In this document: positions 27,241-35,881 of the stretch, piece by piece
Layout of the letters: each line of letters starts with the position of its first letter
Numbering within the stretch: the stretch's first letter is position 1
Notes under the pieces: model-generated
Told to the model about the DNA's origin: nothing
Seen by the model: the letters and a program-made list of their open reading frames with translations, nothing else
The model's database searches: none
From: Halocatena marina
GTDB lineage: Archaea; Halobacteriota; Halobacteria; Halobacteriales; Haloarculaceae
Reading direction: 5' to 3'
DNA: 64,000 nucleotides
Assembly (NCBI RefSeq): GCF_023276375.1
Contig: NZ_JALLPK010000001.1
Coordinates: 1,612,001 to 1,676,000 of the forward strand
Position numbers and translations under genes: made by a program

Positions 27241-27267
27241 CCATACGTCGTTTCAAACGACGTATGG
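27241..27267. repeat. Perfect 27-bp palindrome (13-bp arms)
   Basis: CCATACGTCGTTT at 27241-27253 and AAACGACGTATGG at 27255-27267 are exact inverted repeats around a single C at 27254. The right arm contains the ATG (27264-27266) of the small membrane protein gene. As DNA it would bind a dimeric regulator; as RNA it would form a 13-bp stem that hides the start codon. No similar repeat was noticed elsewhere in the window. Confidence 0.75.
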
Positions 27268-27407
27268 TTCTCCTCCAACACCTTCCCGGTGGGCCAGAGC
27301 TTTTTGTCGTCGCACAATTGATACTTATGCCGCTCGCCTTCATCTATATCGTGTATAAATTAGTTCAGGGGTTCAAAGCGTATCAGGAAGGCAAGAACCA
27401 AACCTGA
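27264..27407 (+). CDS. Small single-pass membrane protein
   Basis: 47 residues from ATG 27264. It starts MVLLQHLPGGPELFVVAQLI and continues as one hydrophobic helix (residues ~12-32), then a basic/polar tail VQGFKAYQEGKNQT. The PGGPEL start and helix-plus-tail layout recall short haloarchaeal TatA-like proteins, but the FG hinge of TatA is absent, so I do not call it TatA. An earlier in-frame TTG (27210) would add an unlikely leader. The start codon sits inside the 27-bp palindrome, which suggests that its transcription or translation is controlled. Confidence 0.5.
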   Translation: MVLLQHLPGGPELFVVAQLILMPLAFIYIVYKLVQGFKAYQEGKNQT

Positions 27408-27935
27408 GTCGCAGCGATCAGTGCGGTTAGACAGTTCCCGGAGATGAAGAACGTCCTACTGTGACGACGCAGTAGTACAGTATTGGTCAATCCAGCCGGA
27501 GCCATCCGAAATGAATGACCATGCGAACCGTTCGATAATGCTTTGCTCAGTTCGCAACCAAAGACGAGATCCATCATTGACGCGTCAGTAATGCAGGCAT
27601 ATGCGTGTCGCTGCAATGAACAGTACCACGCAGCCTTCTGAGAAACATCCACGACAACCTCATTACCAACAAGTGTTCAACACTGTGTCTTAGTTCTATT
27701 ACTCCGAACACGAATCAGCTCTGATTTCCCAAAAACTCATAGACGCCGCATGTACGAGAATATTACCATATACTCAAATTTACGTATATTACAACTATTG
27801 TTTTGGCCCAATTACATATTCAAACGAGCCAGTAAGAATACATTACCTACAGTAGAATTAAGTTAATATTGATATATCTAAAGTAATCATCGTTAAGATA
27901 GCATTAATAGACTATGCTCCATCGAACCATTTGCA
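27408..27935. other. Intergenic gap, strongly A/T-rich on its right side
   Basis: About 530 nt. A minus-strand open frame at 27383-27652 is Cys/Ser/His-rich and I do not accept it. From 27740 on the DNA is very A/T-rich and presumably contains the promoter of the small gene at 27936. I see no repeat or RNA gene. Confidence 0.4.
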
Positions 27936-28067
27936 ATGGAAGAAAGCACAACGCTAACACAGTACCTAGCAGAGCACCCACGCATGATCGGCGTCGCAGC
28001 CGTTATGTGCTTCCTACTGACGCAAGTCGGTAACGCTGCAGCCGCTGGCGGTGGAACGATCGGGTAA
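27936..28067 (+). CDS. DUF7503-like hydrophobic micro-protein
   Basis: 43 residues. A polar start MEESTTLTQYLAEHPRMIGV is followed by one hydrophobic segment (AAVMCFLLTQVGNAAAAGG). The pattern 'EHPRM(I/M)G + hydrophobic + Q-x-G-x-A-AA' matches my recollection of the tiny haloarchaeal family DUF7503, whose members often sit near DUF7504 and HTH (DUF7344) genes. It is convergent with the CHAT gene cluster 345 nt to its right. A small membrane-associated partner or sensor is one possibility. The family assignment is from memory. Confidence 0.7.
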   Translation: MEESTTLTQYLAEHPRMIGVAAVMCFLLTQVGNAAAAGGGTIG

Positions 28068-28411
28068 TCTGTTGTTACCCGGACATTCTCTCGCGCAATA
28101 ACGAAGAGAATCCAGAACTACCAGCAACTGTAGATCTACTGGTCGTTGGCCAGTCGTCGGCTGTGGGGAGAATGGATATCGCTCGATTCCGTTGGGAGGA
28201 GTCGTGACGCACTCAATGAGCATAGTCACTGGGACGATTGTGGAGAGTCCGATGGAGTGAGCAAGGTACCGTTGCGTTCTCAGTTCCAATGTGATTTTTC
28301 GGAGCATCCCTATCCACAGAATCAGCTCTGAAACACCGTATGGTGTGTGAATCAGCTCTCGGCAGCCTGCACTACTGAGCTAGAGAGGAGTACGAACACG
28401 GATCTTAGCCG
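28068..28411. other. Intergenic gap between the micro-protein and the CHAT cluster
   Basis: About 345 nt between two convergent genes. No gene is supported; open frames on both strands are short and low-complexity. Confidence 0.4.
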
Positions 28412-28893
28412 TCAGTTTAGCGCGAGAGAGCTTGTTGGCGACTCAGAGCATTTTACCGGAGTGGACGTAGGCGGCCGTCTGAGAGACAAACAGGACGCTG
28501 TCTCAGTGAACTCCGTTAGCTTGAGTTCAACGCGCTCACAAACGAACACACCGGCGATTACAGCAGCCTGTCGGATTACCTCAGACAACGAATCGATAGC
28601 CGAGAGCTCGCTCTTGCCATCGTAAAACGGCCCAGCTCCATTCGCTCAAGTGAAAGGGCAACGACCAGCAGCGATTGATCACCACGCGTAGAATTGATGA
28701 GAACGGACGCAACATCAGTTGTAGAGATACACAGATGGACTGGAGGAGCAAATCTCACGACGCCCTGCGCTGTCTCAGTGAAACGACAGTCAAAGCACAC
28801 CGAGTCGACGCGAGGTATCAGATCGCGGTAATAGCTCGCTGAAAATCGTTGTTCAGCAATTGGCCGTTCGGGATTATTGAAATGAGCCGTCAC
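28412..28893 (-). pseudogene. Third gene of the CHAT cluster, interrupted by a -1 frame change
   Basis: The gene starts at GTG 28893, overlapping the CHAT stop by 4 nt (GTGA). Its first frame runs 105 codons and stops at 28576. From about 28632 the -1 frame continues with good protein character (FYDGKSELSAIDSLSEVIRQ, then AAVIAGVFVCERVEL) to a TGA at 28412-28414. An in-frame TGA at 28646-28648 limits the change of frame to 28619-28645, a region with a TTTT run on the coding strand. The product would be ~160 residues of alpha/beta type, rich in strands (VVRFAPPVHLCISTTDVASV), with no known family. The sequence shows either a single-base deletion or a programmed -1 shift. Confidence 0.6.
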
Positions 28894-30998
28894 CGATCAT
28901 CGTCAGAGTTTGAATGAGAGAGCGGCGGAACAGAGACATCTGTCGACCACACCAGTTCGCTTCCGAGCACGACTGGCACCCGCTCCAACCGGAGAAATCG
29001 ATCCAACATATCCGCCGAGACTGTAAACGACGGGAGTTCCCCACCCGTTAGGAAATACTGATCGATGCCGTCGATAAACGGAGTGAACACCGAACCGATT
29101 CCCGGTTCTGTCGTTGGATACGTCGTGAGCTGGACAGAATACGTCTGGGCATCCGCCGACGGAGTGATTGAGCAGACGTACGGGGTGCCGCTTTCGCTCT
29201 GCGTGATTTGGATACTCCCATCACCGACGACAATGTACTGGCGGCCGGTTCGCCGGTGGGATTGCGTGATTGCAAGCGCAGATCGGAGAGAAAACCCGCA
29301 GTTCAGCAGCCGTGCCACCACCTGACCAATTCCGGTTGCGTCGTCATTTCCAATATCACTGTGGGTGACGATCCCGCCGACACTGCCTGCTTCGATCAGT
29401 TTCGTCCCAACCTCGTATGAGCGACAGCTGTTCAACAGAAACGTATCGATCCCGACCGTTGTCAACGAAGCCGTCTCAAGCGTACCATCGCGGCAGATAA
29501 ATCCATCAGGTATCGTATGACCGATGTAGTGAAAGAAATCAGTCTCGGTTCGTAGCAAATCGTGAAGGTCAGCGACAGAGCAGTCTTGGTGAACTGTGAT
29601 ATCGAACGGAAGCTCGTCTCGATCGCCGTACAGGGCCGTCCCTGCTGTGTACTCATCTAGCATCGCCGAATCATTACAGACGACAGTAATATCGATCTCG
29701 TCGGTTGACTGGCGCCGGTGAAGCTTGTTCTGGAATGCAACGGGGATGAGTTTGTTCGCTTGGAGTGGTATCCGGGGTCCGAGCCAAGCGTGTTCCAAGG
29801 TGGGGGTCGAGGGAAGAGTGATATAGCGATCAGTAAGTGCAAAGCTCTCTGCCGACCGGAGCTGTGTCTCACCACGCATGAACGCATCCATCTCCTGCTG
29901 GAGTCCGACCTGATCGTTCGTGCTGGACGCTGGTACGGTCGGCCGAACGAACGACAGGTAGTTCACGAGATACGGAAGCTGTTCGAGAATCGAAGCATCG
30001 GGCGTGACGTGTGTCGTGAGGGGCCACTGGGGAACCACATCCACGATATCTTCGAACGGAACGGCGAGATACTGCTCGATCTGCTCTGATAACGGTGCAT
30101 CATACAGGTCAGTAATCTCGAATGGGAGACGTGATTCGACAACGGTCCGTTCGTGGAGATCGATCTTGTAGCGTCCCTCCGTCCGTATGATACAGTCGAA
30201 GAACAGAACCTGCTTGAGGAGACGTTCGACATCGTTCTGGAACCCCCGAAGCGAATGATCGAACCGGTAAATAACCCCATTCTCAGTTACGATACGAGGC
30301 AACTCTCCAATGACGACCTCGGCTCCGAGATAGTAGGCAAGCGGGCTCACTGCGTAGATCAGTGCTTCGCGGTCCGGGATTTCGATTCGAACGCCTGTTT
30401 CCGGACGTGTGATATTGTCCGGCACGTAGAATCGATCCCCGAGTTCGATTGCGGGCGGATGACCTCGTAGGGAAGGGAGTGATCGTTCACAGCTCGTCGT
30501 TTTCAATGCCGAGCCGAATGTCGAAATCGCCGCCGCCATATCTTCGGGTGTTTCCGTCGTGGTGATCGTCCCTGCTGGAGCTTCGTGATACGATCGAGCA
30601 CCGATACAGACTCGAGTCGCATCGGTGAACTCCAGTTTCATGTGCGCTTCCCACGAAGCGATTGTGATTGTGCTGTGTACCCGGAGGAAGATCTTGATGG
30701 GGGCTAACAGTTCAATGATGTATGTTTGCTCCGGGAGTTGCTCGTACGCGTGTTCTTCTGCATGGAGCAGACGGTTCCCATCCGTATCACGAACGTACAC
30801 CGGAACCACGTAGGGAAGCGTGAGATATTCTGTAGTGATCTCAACTGCTCTGTCAGTTGGGGCGGAGAACTGGTCTGTTTCGGTTGGGATTGGATCGATA
30901 GGCTCGGCTGTCGTGAGTGGAAACTGCCGCCGCTGAATGGGATCAACGATGGTGAGTTCAGGTGAGGTAGAAGTCGCACTAAACCGCATGTGTGGCAT
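28890..30998 (-). CDS. CHAT-type (caspase-like) cysteine peptidase with large unknown N-terminal region
   Basis: 702 residues from ATG 30998, preceded by GGTGAG; a TTG at 31022 is an alternative. The C-terminal third is CHAT-like: a strand ending in FFHYIGH (His494), then LETASLTTVGIDTFLLNSC (Cys525) and GIVTHSDIGN, with the spacing of the caspase His/Cys dyad. CHAT peptidases belong to clan CD with caspases and separase. No TPRs are present; residues 1-400 are a beta-rich region with no family I know. It overlaps the next gene by 4 nt and follows the HalOD1 gene by 80 nt, so the three form one operon. Its target is unknown. Activation by the HalOD1 partner is inferred. Confidence 0.78.
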   Translation of the reverse strand: MPHMRFSATSTSPELTIVDPIQRRQFPLTTAEPIDPIPTETDQFSAPTDRAVEITTEYLTLPYVVPVYVRDTDGNRLLHAEEHAYEQLPEQTYIIELLAPIKIFLRVHSTITIASWEAHMKLEFTDATRVCIGARSYHEAPAGTITTTETPEDMAAAISTFGSALKTTSCERSLPSLRGHPPAIELGDRFYVPDNITRPETGVRIEIPDREALIYAVSPLAYYLGAEVVIGELPRIVTENGVIYRFDHSLRGFQNDVERLLKQVLFFDCIIRTEGRYKIDLHERTVVESRLPFEITDLYDAPLSEQIEQYLAVPFEDIVDVVPQWPLTTHVTPDASILEQLPYLVNYLSFVRPTVPASSTNDQVGLQQEMDAFMRGETQLRSAESFALTDRYITLPSTPTLEHAWLGPRIPLQANKLIPVAFQNKLHRRQSTDEIDITVVCNDSAMLDEYTAGTALYGDRDELPFDITVHQDCSVADLHDLLRTETDFFHYIGHTIPDGFICRDGTLETASLTTVGIDTFLLNSCRSYEVGTKLIEAGSVGGIVTHSDIGNDDATGIGQVVARLLNCGFSLRSALAITQSHRRTGRQYIVVGDGSIQITQSESGTPYVCSITPSADAQTYSVQLTTYPTTEPGIGSVFTPFIDGIDQYFLTGGELPSFTVSADMLDRFLRLERVPVVLGSELVWSTDVSVPPLSHSNSDDDR

Positions 30999-31078
30999 GC
31001 TCACCGCCGAATAGCTCTCCAAACGATACGTGTGGTGAGTGGATCATGGTACCGAAGAAGATCCTCGTCGAAACGCTC

Positions 31079-32023
31079 TCAGAGCGGCATCCACCGTGTC
31101 GTAAAGTTACTCGTTTGGAGATGCCAGCGGTATTCTGGCCCGTGTTCACTGACGCGCATCTCAACGACGATCTCGAAGCTCTGGCGCACATTCTGTACTT
31201 GTGAGGAGTCAAATGCGTACGGAAGTTGGAACTGTCCCATTCCGTCTCGCTGTTTGATGGCATTGCAGATCTGAGTCAGCGAAGTCGTGATCTGGTCGGG
31301 ATCGGCTCTGTCGACGAATGGCCGCAGTGAATCGAAACAGAATCGGAGATCTGCTGGCTCAAACGTCTCATTGTGGTGTTCGAGATCAGAAAGTGTCTGG
31401 AGAATTGCCGCTTGAACGTCTTCAAGCGAGCCAGACACTCTCGACAGTTCCAGATCGGTCTGCGTCGTATTAGTCTGTGCTGCAGCAGAGCGAGCTGAAT
31501 CACCAGTCGAAATTACGTGTGCTCGCTGCTGTGGAATTTGTGCATCCGAGAGGCGGTGAACGGCTGTTTGCGTCGGACGATCCGAGAGTGCAAAGAGAGC
31601 TGTCCGATCACGGCCGGCATCGCCGAGCAGGCGTGTGCTCAACTCATCACGAATAGCGTCTGGGACTGTACCGCACACGAGAAGATTCACTCCCTGTTGT
31701 TTGAGGCGATCGAATTCAGAGAGTAGCGTGATCGTCCCATCCGCCTTGGCAGAGACATGATACCCATGGAAGGAAAAACAGACCGTGCCGTGTGGTCGTT
31801 TGGTGCCGTCTGCTTTCGGCTGAAACAGGGCATCTAATGCACTCGGGTTGATGACTTCGTGCAGTGCCTGATGGAGTTGCGTCGGATCGACCTCGCTAGC
31901 GCGCGCAACGCCCATGACGATCTCAGTACTCAGCGACTGATCGGACCCCAGTGTGAGCTGTAGTGTCCGCGAGATTGGATCTGGATCCACGTGTGGTTCC
32001 GTGTCGGTACTGTTCGGAGACAT
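31079..32023 (-). CDS. HalOD1 output domain plus RecA-like-fold (DUF7504-type) protein
   Basis: 314 residues. Residues ~18-90 match HalOD1, a haloarchaeal signal-output domain: SLSTEIVMGVARASEVDPTQ, then LHEVINPSALDALF, then GTVCFSFHGYHVSAKADGTI. Residues ~105-190 resemble the DUF7504 RecA-like fold (VNLLVCGTVPDAIRDELSTRL, then RDRTALFALSDRPTQTAVHRL) but no Walker A motif (GxxxxGK[ST]) is present, so nucleotide hydrolysis is doubtful. The C-terminal ~100 residues are helical and acidic. It begins the operon that continues with the CHAT peptidase, with its TATA box at 32071-32080. It is the likely regulatory or sensing component. Confidence 0.75.
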   Translation of the reverse strand: MSPNSTDTEPHVDPDPISRTLQLTLGSDQSLSTEIVMGVARASEVDPTQLHQALHEVINPSALDALFQPKADGTKRPHGTVCFSFHGYHVSAKADGTITLLSEFDRLKQQGVNLLVCGTVPDAIRDELSTRLLGDAGRDRTALFALSDRPTQTAVHRLSDAQIPQQRAHVISTGDSARSAAAQTNTTQTDLELSRVSGSLEDVQAAILQTLSDLEHHNETFEPADLRFCFDSLRPFVDRADPDQITTSLTQICNAIKQRDGMGQFQLPYAFDSSQVQNVRQSFEIVVEMRVSEHGPEYRWHLQTSNFTTRWMPL

Positions 32024-32416
32024 CGTTCTTCGCTAGGGACCTCGACAGTTGTCCGTAAAAAATGCTCGTTATTTATATAATATCACTATTACGTAATTTG
32101 GTCCCTAACAGAAGAGATCTGGTAAACGACGAACGAAAACTAGGCTGGTATAATACGCTAGTTCTGTGCGTGCGAATCGATTGTCGTATGGCCTTTTACA
32201 AAGCTAAAATATGTAATTAACAGAGGATATAACAATATATTGTAAAAATAGACGAGTCGAACAATCGTGAACTTCATCGAATCGACGACAGTGTGCGTCC
32301 GACGCTCCGACCGATTGCACCGATACACTCTTTCCGAACGTGTCTCATCCAATCACTGCGGATCGTCCGTATCCACACTTCTTAAGAGAACAGTTGAATT
32401 ATCGAGACGGAGCGTA
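32024..32416. other. Regulatory gap between the HalOD1 and DUF7344-like genes
   Basis: About 390 nt. It holds the promoter of the HalOD1-CHAT operon and long A/T-rich tracts near 32205-32250. No gene is supported. Confidence 0.45.
32071..32080 (-). promoter_or_regulatory. TATA box of the HalOD1-CHAT operon
   Basis: On the minus strand the sequence TTATATAAAT lies about 50 nt before the ATG at 32023. This implies a short 5' leader of about 25 nt; the GAGGTC inside it may serve as a ribosome-binding site. Confidence 0.55.
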
Positions 32417-32848
32417 TTAGGTCGATTCAGCGTTCCGATCCACCCGTTGAACCTCCTCATGATGGTTAAGGTGGTTACTCACCACATCTAATACCTCGCA
32501 CATCGTGTCAGCGTGCGTTCCGGGAGAGAGCGTCTCACTCTCTTCATCGAAGTGGACCGCTCCTGTGTTCTCAAGTTTTGGGATGTGGGCGTGATAGAGC
32601 GAAACGTACATGCGCTCGTGCATGTGCTCATCGACAGCCTCTTCGTCGACAGCGTGTTCCCATGCAGCAAGCGTGGTTGCGAGTGCAGACAGTGTCCACT
32701 GATCATCCATCGTGAATGCATACAATACAGAGCGACGCCGGAAATGAGAAAGCACCTCGAATACGCCATCCAAATCAAAATCATCAGAATCAACAGTCGC
32801 GTGTGATTGTTGAAACAATGCGGCTTGTGTGTCGTCCCCATCGACCAT
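32417..32848 (-). CDS. DUF7344-like winged-helix protein
   Basis: 143 residues. A winged-helix region spans ~28-105: DLDGVFEVLSHFRRRSVLYA, a helix-turn with TLSALATTLAAWEHAVDEEA, then the recognition helix MYVSLYHAHIPKLENTGAVH and the wing FDEESETLSP. This resembles the DUF7344 domain, a haloarchaeal HTH that I recall near DUF7503/DUF7504 genes. The acidic linkers at both ends are haloarchaeal. It is on the same strand and immediately upstream of the HalOD1 operon, with its own TATA box, so it is the first candidate for that operon's regulator. Confidence 0.75.
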   Translation of the reverse strand: MVDGDDTQAALFQQSHATVDSDDFDLDGVFEVLSHFRRRSVLYAFTMDDQWTLSALATTLAAWEHAVDEEAVDEHMHERMYVSLYHAHIPKLENTGAVHFDEESETLSPGTHADTMCEVLDVVSNHLNHHEEVQRVDRNAEST

Positions 32849-33321
32849 TGTATAAATATCTAAGTGGTGCTAATAAATAATTCTAGTTCCCGATTATAAA
32901 CGGTATCCACACCACAGTACGTGGACAGCGTGACCAATAGCGTTCGTGTGCCGTCGTATGAACCGGATCACTCAGGAGAGGTGACTAGTCGTCTCGCACA
33001 AGCATCACTTGAGATGATGGTTCTTTAAGTGACTCTGGCGATAAGGTAGATATATAGACGGTGTTTCTCGCTGTTTCTCTCGACTCGCTGTCGCTGTTTA
33101 CGGTCACAGCATACTCACTGTACTCAGCTCTACCGGCGCCGTGACGGGAGTGTCCCGACTGTCTAACAAAACAGAGTGACACTCTGTAAGACACTGTTGT
33201 GAACAGTTCGGGCGGGTTTTATGCTGTTTCGGGCTGAAGTAAAGCGAGTGACTGTTCAATCGATCGGCGCTGCGGTCGGACGAGTAATACGTCATACGTA
33301 TTGGTGCAGCACTGCAGGCTC
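32849..33321. other. Intergenic gap between divergent genes, with an 8-bp-arm palindrome
   Basis: About 470 nt. It contains the perfect inverted repeat ACAGAGTG (33171-33178) and CACTCTGT (33180-33187) around one A, about 135 nt before the CAP-domain gene. No gene is supported. Confidence 0.45.
32871..32880 (-). promoter_or_regulatory. TATA box of the DUF7344-like gene
   Basis: Minus-strand TTATTTATTA is centred 27 nt before the ATG at 32848, the spacing of a leaderless archaeal transcript. Confidence 0.6.
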
Positions 33322-34044
33322 ATGGGTCGGATAATCAGTCGTTTCTTCGGTGTCGTTATCCGAATCGTGCTCTGTGTAGTAGTACTGTCGTTTCTGGTCT
33401 CAATCGGAGTGTCAATGGGAGTGATTGATGCCGGACCAGCAGCCGATAGCACGATTGAAACCCCGGAACCACTCCCAGATTGGTCGTTTGTATGGGAAAT
33501 ACCGATCGATGGAGATTCCGGAGCAGATCTGCAAGAGCAATCTGATTCCGCAGACAGAGCGTCTGTTGGTGATCCCGTTCAGGGGCCTCCAGGGACGACA
33601 CGCATCGAAAACGGACAGGCATCGATTAGTTCCAACGAGATCGAAGTACGTGTCCACAAGCGGGTCAACGTGATTCGGACGGAGAACAACTTATCAAAGT
33701 TAGAGCACAGCGGCGAGATAGCTACGATCTCGCGAACGTACAGCTATGACATGGGAGAACGAGAGTATTTCAGTCACGTTAGTCCCGAAGGGGAGAGACC
33801 CGACGACCGGTTCGGTGATCTGTATCCGAGCAAGTGCCACGCTATTGGCGAAAATCTCGCACGCTTGAGTGGTGTCATAGCCCTGGATGCTGACGACATC
33901 GCAGAACGAGTCGTCGATGGGTGGATGAACTCCAAAGGCCACCGTAAGAATATTCTCACCGATAAATGGGACAGTCAAGGAATTGGTGTCTATATCGACG
34001 GCAGGAGCGTGTACGTCACCCAGGAATTCTGTGACGAATGGTAA
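33322..34044 (+). CDS. CAP-domain (SCP/PR-1-like) secreted or membrane-anchored protein
   Basis: 240 residues from ATG 33322 (an in-frame TTG at 33301 would extend it). An N-terminal membrane segment or signal (residues ~4-33), a disordered acidic linker (~38-110) and a C-terminal CAP domain (~112-240) are visible. The CAP signatures are HKRVNVIRTENNL, YSYDMGEREYFSHVSPEG, GENLARL, and VDGWMNSKGHRKNIL, with the His residues that form the metal-binding cavity, ending in VYVTQEFCDEW. CAP proteins act outside the cell, in archaea with unknown targets. It is alone; the 8-bp palindrome ~135 nt upstream may control it. Confidence 0.88.
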   Translation: MGRIISRFFGVVIRIVLCVVVLSFLVSIGVSMGVIDAGPAADSTIETPEPLPDWSFVWEIPIDGDSGADLQEQSDSADRASVGDPVQGPPGTTRIENGQASISSNEIEVRVHKRVNVIRTENNLSKLEHSGEIATISRTYSYDMGEREYFSHVSPEGERPDDRFGDLYPSKCHAIGENLARLSGVIALDADDIAERVVDGWMNSKGHRKNILTDKWDSQGIGVYIDGRSVYVTQEFCDEW

Positions 34045-34192
34045 TAGATCCAACACCAACATTTGAACTAATTTCGACAAGCACCCCTGTCGGGTCTGCT
34101 ATTCGCTGCGAGAGCAGCCTACTATCTGACCCTAAATCACAACACAGGTGTCGAACACGGTGTCTCGGCCGTGATGTACTCTTCTCAGAGCG

Positions 34193-34468
34193 TTATCCCA
34201 ACACGCGATCTACGAGTCGCTGTCCGAGACTCCGCTGGCTGATGACCGTTGCGTCTGTTTTGAGCCGGTATGCGAGATAGTCAGTCGATACTGGTCGCCA
34301 TCGACGGTCGGTATCGCCTGGATTAATCGTCTCAAGATCGTAGATGTCGATCAGATCATTTCGTTTCCCGATCGTGATGGACCTGATATTGGCGACGACG
34401 TATCGGTGGTCATCCATTTCTACTGTATCTCCCACAGAGAGGGTAAGCCCATGATCATCCATCGTCAT
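34193..34468 (-). CDS. Hypothetical protein with short beta-rich domain
   Basis: 91 residues from ATG 34468; the frame extends to 34498 but without a better start. It begins MTMDDHGLTLSVGDTVEMDD and continues with RYVVANIRSITIGKRNDLID, a small beta-barrel-like layout, then a basic C-terminus (LAYRLKTDATVISQRSLGQR). I do not recognise a family. It may bind nucleic acid or act as a small adaptor; no evidence decides this. Confidence 0.5.
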   Translation of the reverse strand: MTMDDHGLTLSVGDTVEMDDHRYVVANIRSITIGKRNDLIDIYDLETINPGDTDRRWRPVSTDYLAYRLKTDATVISQRSLGQRLVDRVLG

Positions 34469-34730
34469 TTGTCTGCTTACACCATACATAATTAACATTT
34501 TCTATTTGGTATTTCTTTTGTAATTACTACTTGAACTGTCTCAGCACGTTGTGAGCAAGCTAGTCAGAGTCCGGTACAGCGTTCTCAAAGTGATGATAAT
34601 CCAGATGGAGTGACATTCAGAGTCAGCACACTTCAGATGGCTTATCAGATATGGCTCAACGACCAGTTTCGCAGTCAGAAATTCACCATCAGAATTGGTT
34701 CGACAGCTTACCACACACTTTGTTAGTAAC

Positions 34731-35723
34731 TTATTCAGGCAGATCCATCGCGTGAAAGAGGCGGTACGTGACGAGTTGGGCGGCAAGATCGACGACAGTA
34801 TCACGATCCCCAACATCGGAAAATAGTCCCAATGAAACTCGTCCGTCTGCTGCATCACGATGTCCGCTGACGTTTCCCAATCCCTCGAAGGTACCACGCA
34901 AGAGCTTGCCGACGTGAACGCTTGGACTGGTCGAACGAGCACTCAACTGTATTTCGTCTTCAATCACCCCAAAGATCACGGCAGTGTTGATGCCTTCGAG
35001 GTTGATGAGGAAATCAGCGGCTTGTGGAATGGCGTTGCGCTCGGTTGTTGTACCGACGTGTGAAACGAGTGATGAACTCCGCACTGTTCGATTATCGATC
35101 GCATCGCTCAGCGCGTCGATCGTCGCGGGTGTGTACGGTGGTGTCAGCAACTGTCCGAGAAGATCAAGGTCAACATACGGATGCAGATACTCAGCTGCGA
35201 CGTATTCGTGGATCGTCGCGCCGCGAATGAACTCAAGCGTTTCACGCCGTATCGCAAACAACAACGCCGTTGCTAAGTCTGCTTCTGGTTCGATTTCGAG
35301 ATCGTGAAGATACCCGACCAGAATTGTCGCTGTCGCTCCAGAATCCTCCCGATGAACGAAACGCGCGTCGATTTTGTCGGCTGGATGATGATCAATCACG
35401 ATGTCGATCTGTGTATCGGGTGGTATCTCGTTGTTGATGCCAGGGATCGAATGATCGACGAATGCCGTGAGATCGTGATCCAACGCCATTGTTAAATCGA
35501 ATAAATGTAAATTGATATCGAGAAGATTAACGAATGTACGAGTTTGACGGTGTGAGATCTGACCACTGTAGTAGATATCGATTGTTTTTACACTGTTTTC
35601 GTCAGCTATTCGCTCAAGCGCCAATGCACTAGCGAGACAATCCGGGTCGGGATTGTTGTGGCAGACGATACCAAGAGAGTCATTGTCAGCCAAGAGATTA
35701 GAGAGATCCTGTTCTTTACTCAT
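34731..35723 (-). CDS. DHH-family phosphoesterase (RecJ/NrnA-like)
   Basis: 330 residues. It has the DHH motifs: HNNPDPDCLASALALERIAD (residues ~21-40, with the Asp pair that binds metal), FVDHSIPG (~88) and VIDHHPADKI (~108, the Asp-His-His signature). A C-terminal DHHA1-like part carries VSGHRDAADGRVSLGLF. Enzymes of this type remove phosphate from 3'-phosphoadenosine phosphate, cyclic dinucleotides or short RNA (NrnA), or degrade DNA (RecJ). The length of 330 residues suits the smaller NrnA-like or archaeal members. It is separate from its neighbours. Confidence 0.88.
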   Translation of the reverse strand: MSKEQDLSNLLADNDSLGIVCHNNPDPDCLASALALERIADENSVKTIDIYYSGQISHRQTRTFVNLLDINLHLFDLTMALDHDLTAFVDHSIPGINNEIPPDTQIDIVIDHHPADKIDARFVHREDSGATATILVGYLHDLEIEPEADLATALLFAIRRETLEFIRGATIHEYVAAEYLHPYVDLDLLGQLLTPPYTPATIDALSDAIDNRTVRSSSLVSHVGTTTERNAIPQAADFLINLEGINTAVIFGVIEDEIQLSARSTSPSVHVGKLLRGTFEGLGNVSGHRDAADGRVSLGLFSDVGDRDTVVDLAAQLVTYRLFHAMDLPE

Positions 35724-35881
35724 GTAATGTGTTAACGGTTCGAAAACTATGAATCCAGTGCTGTATGATTTCAGACATTGATCTGAGCACAGTCAATCGT
35801 AATTTAGCTTTTTCTGCTGTGGAGTATTGAAAGGCAGCTCTGATGAGCAATTGATGGTTGAGTGAGTAGTGAGAACCTAAC

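Noticed and set aside
27383-27652. A minus-strand 89-codon frame
   Set aside because: Cys/Ser/His-rich composition, no start signal, and no similarity I recognise.
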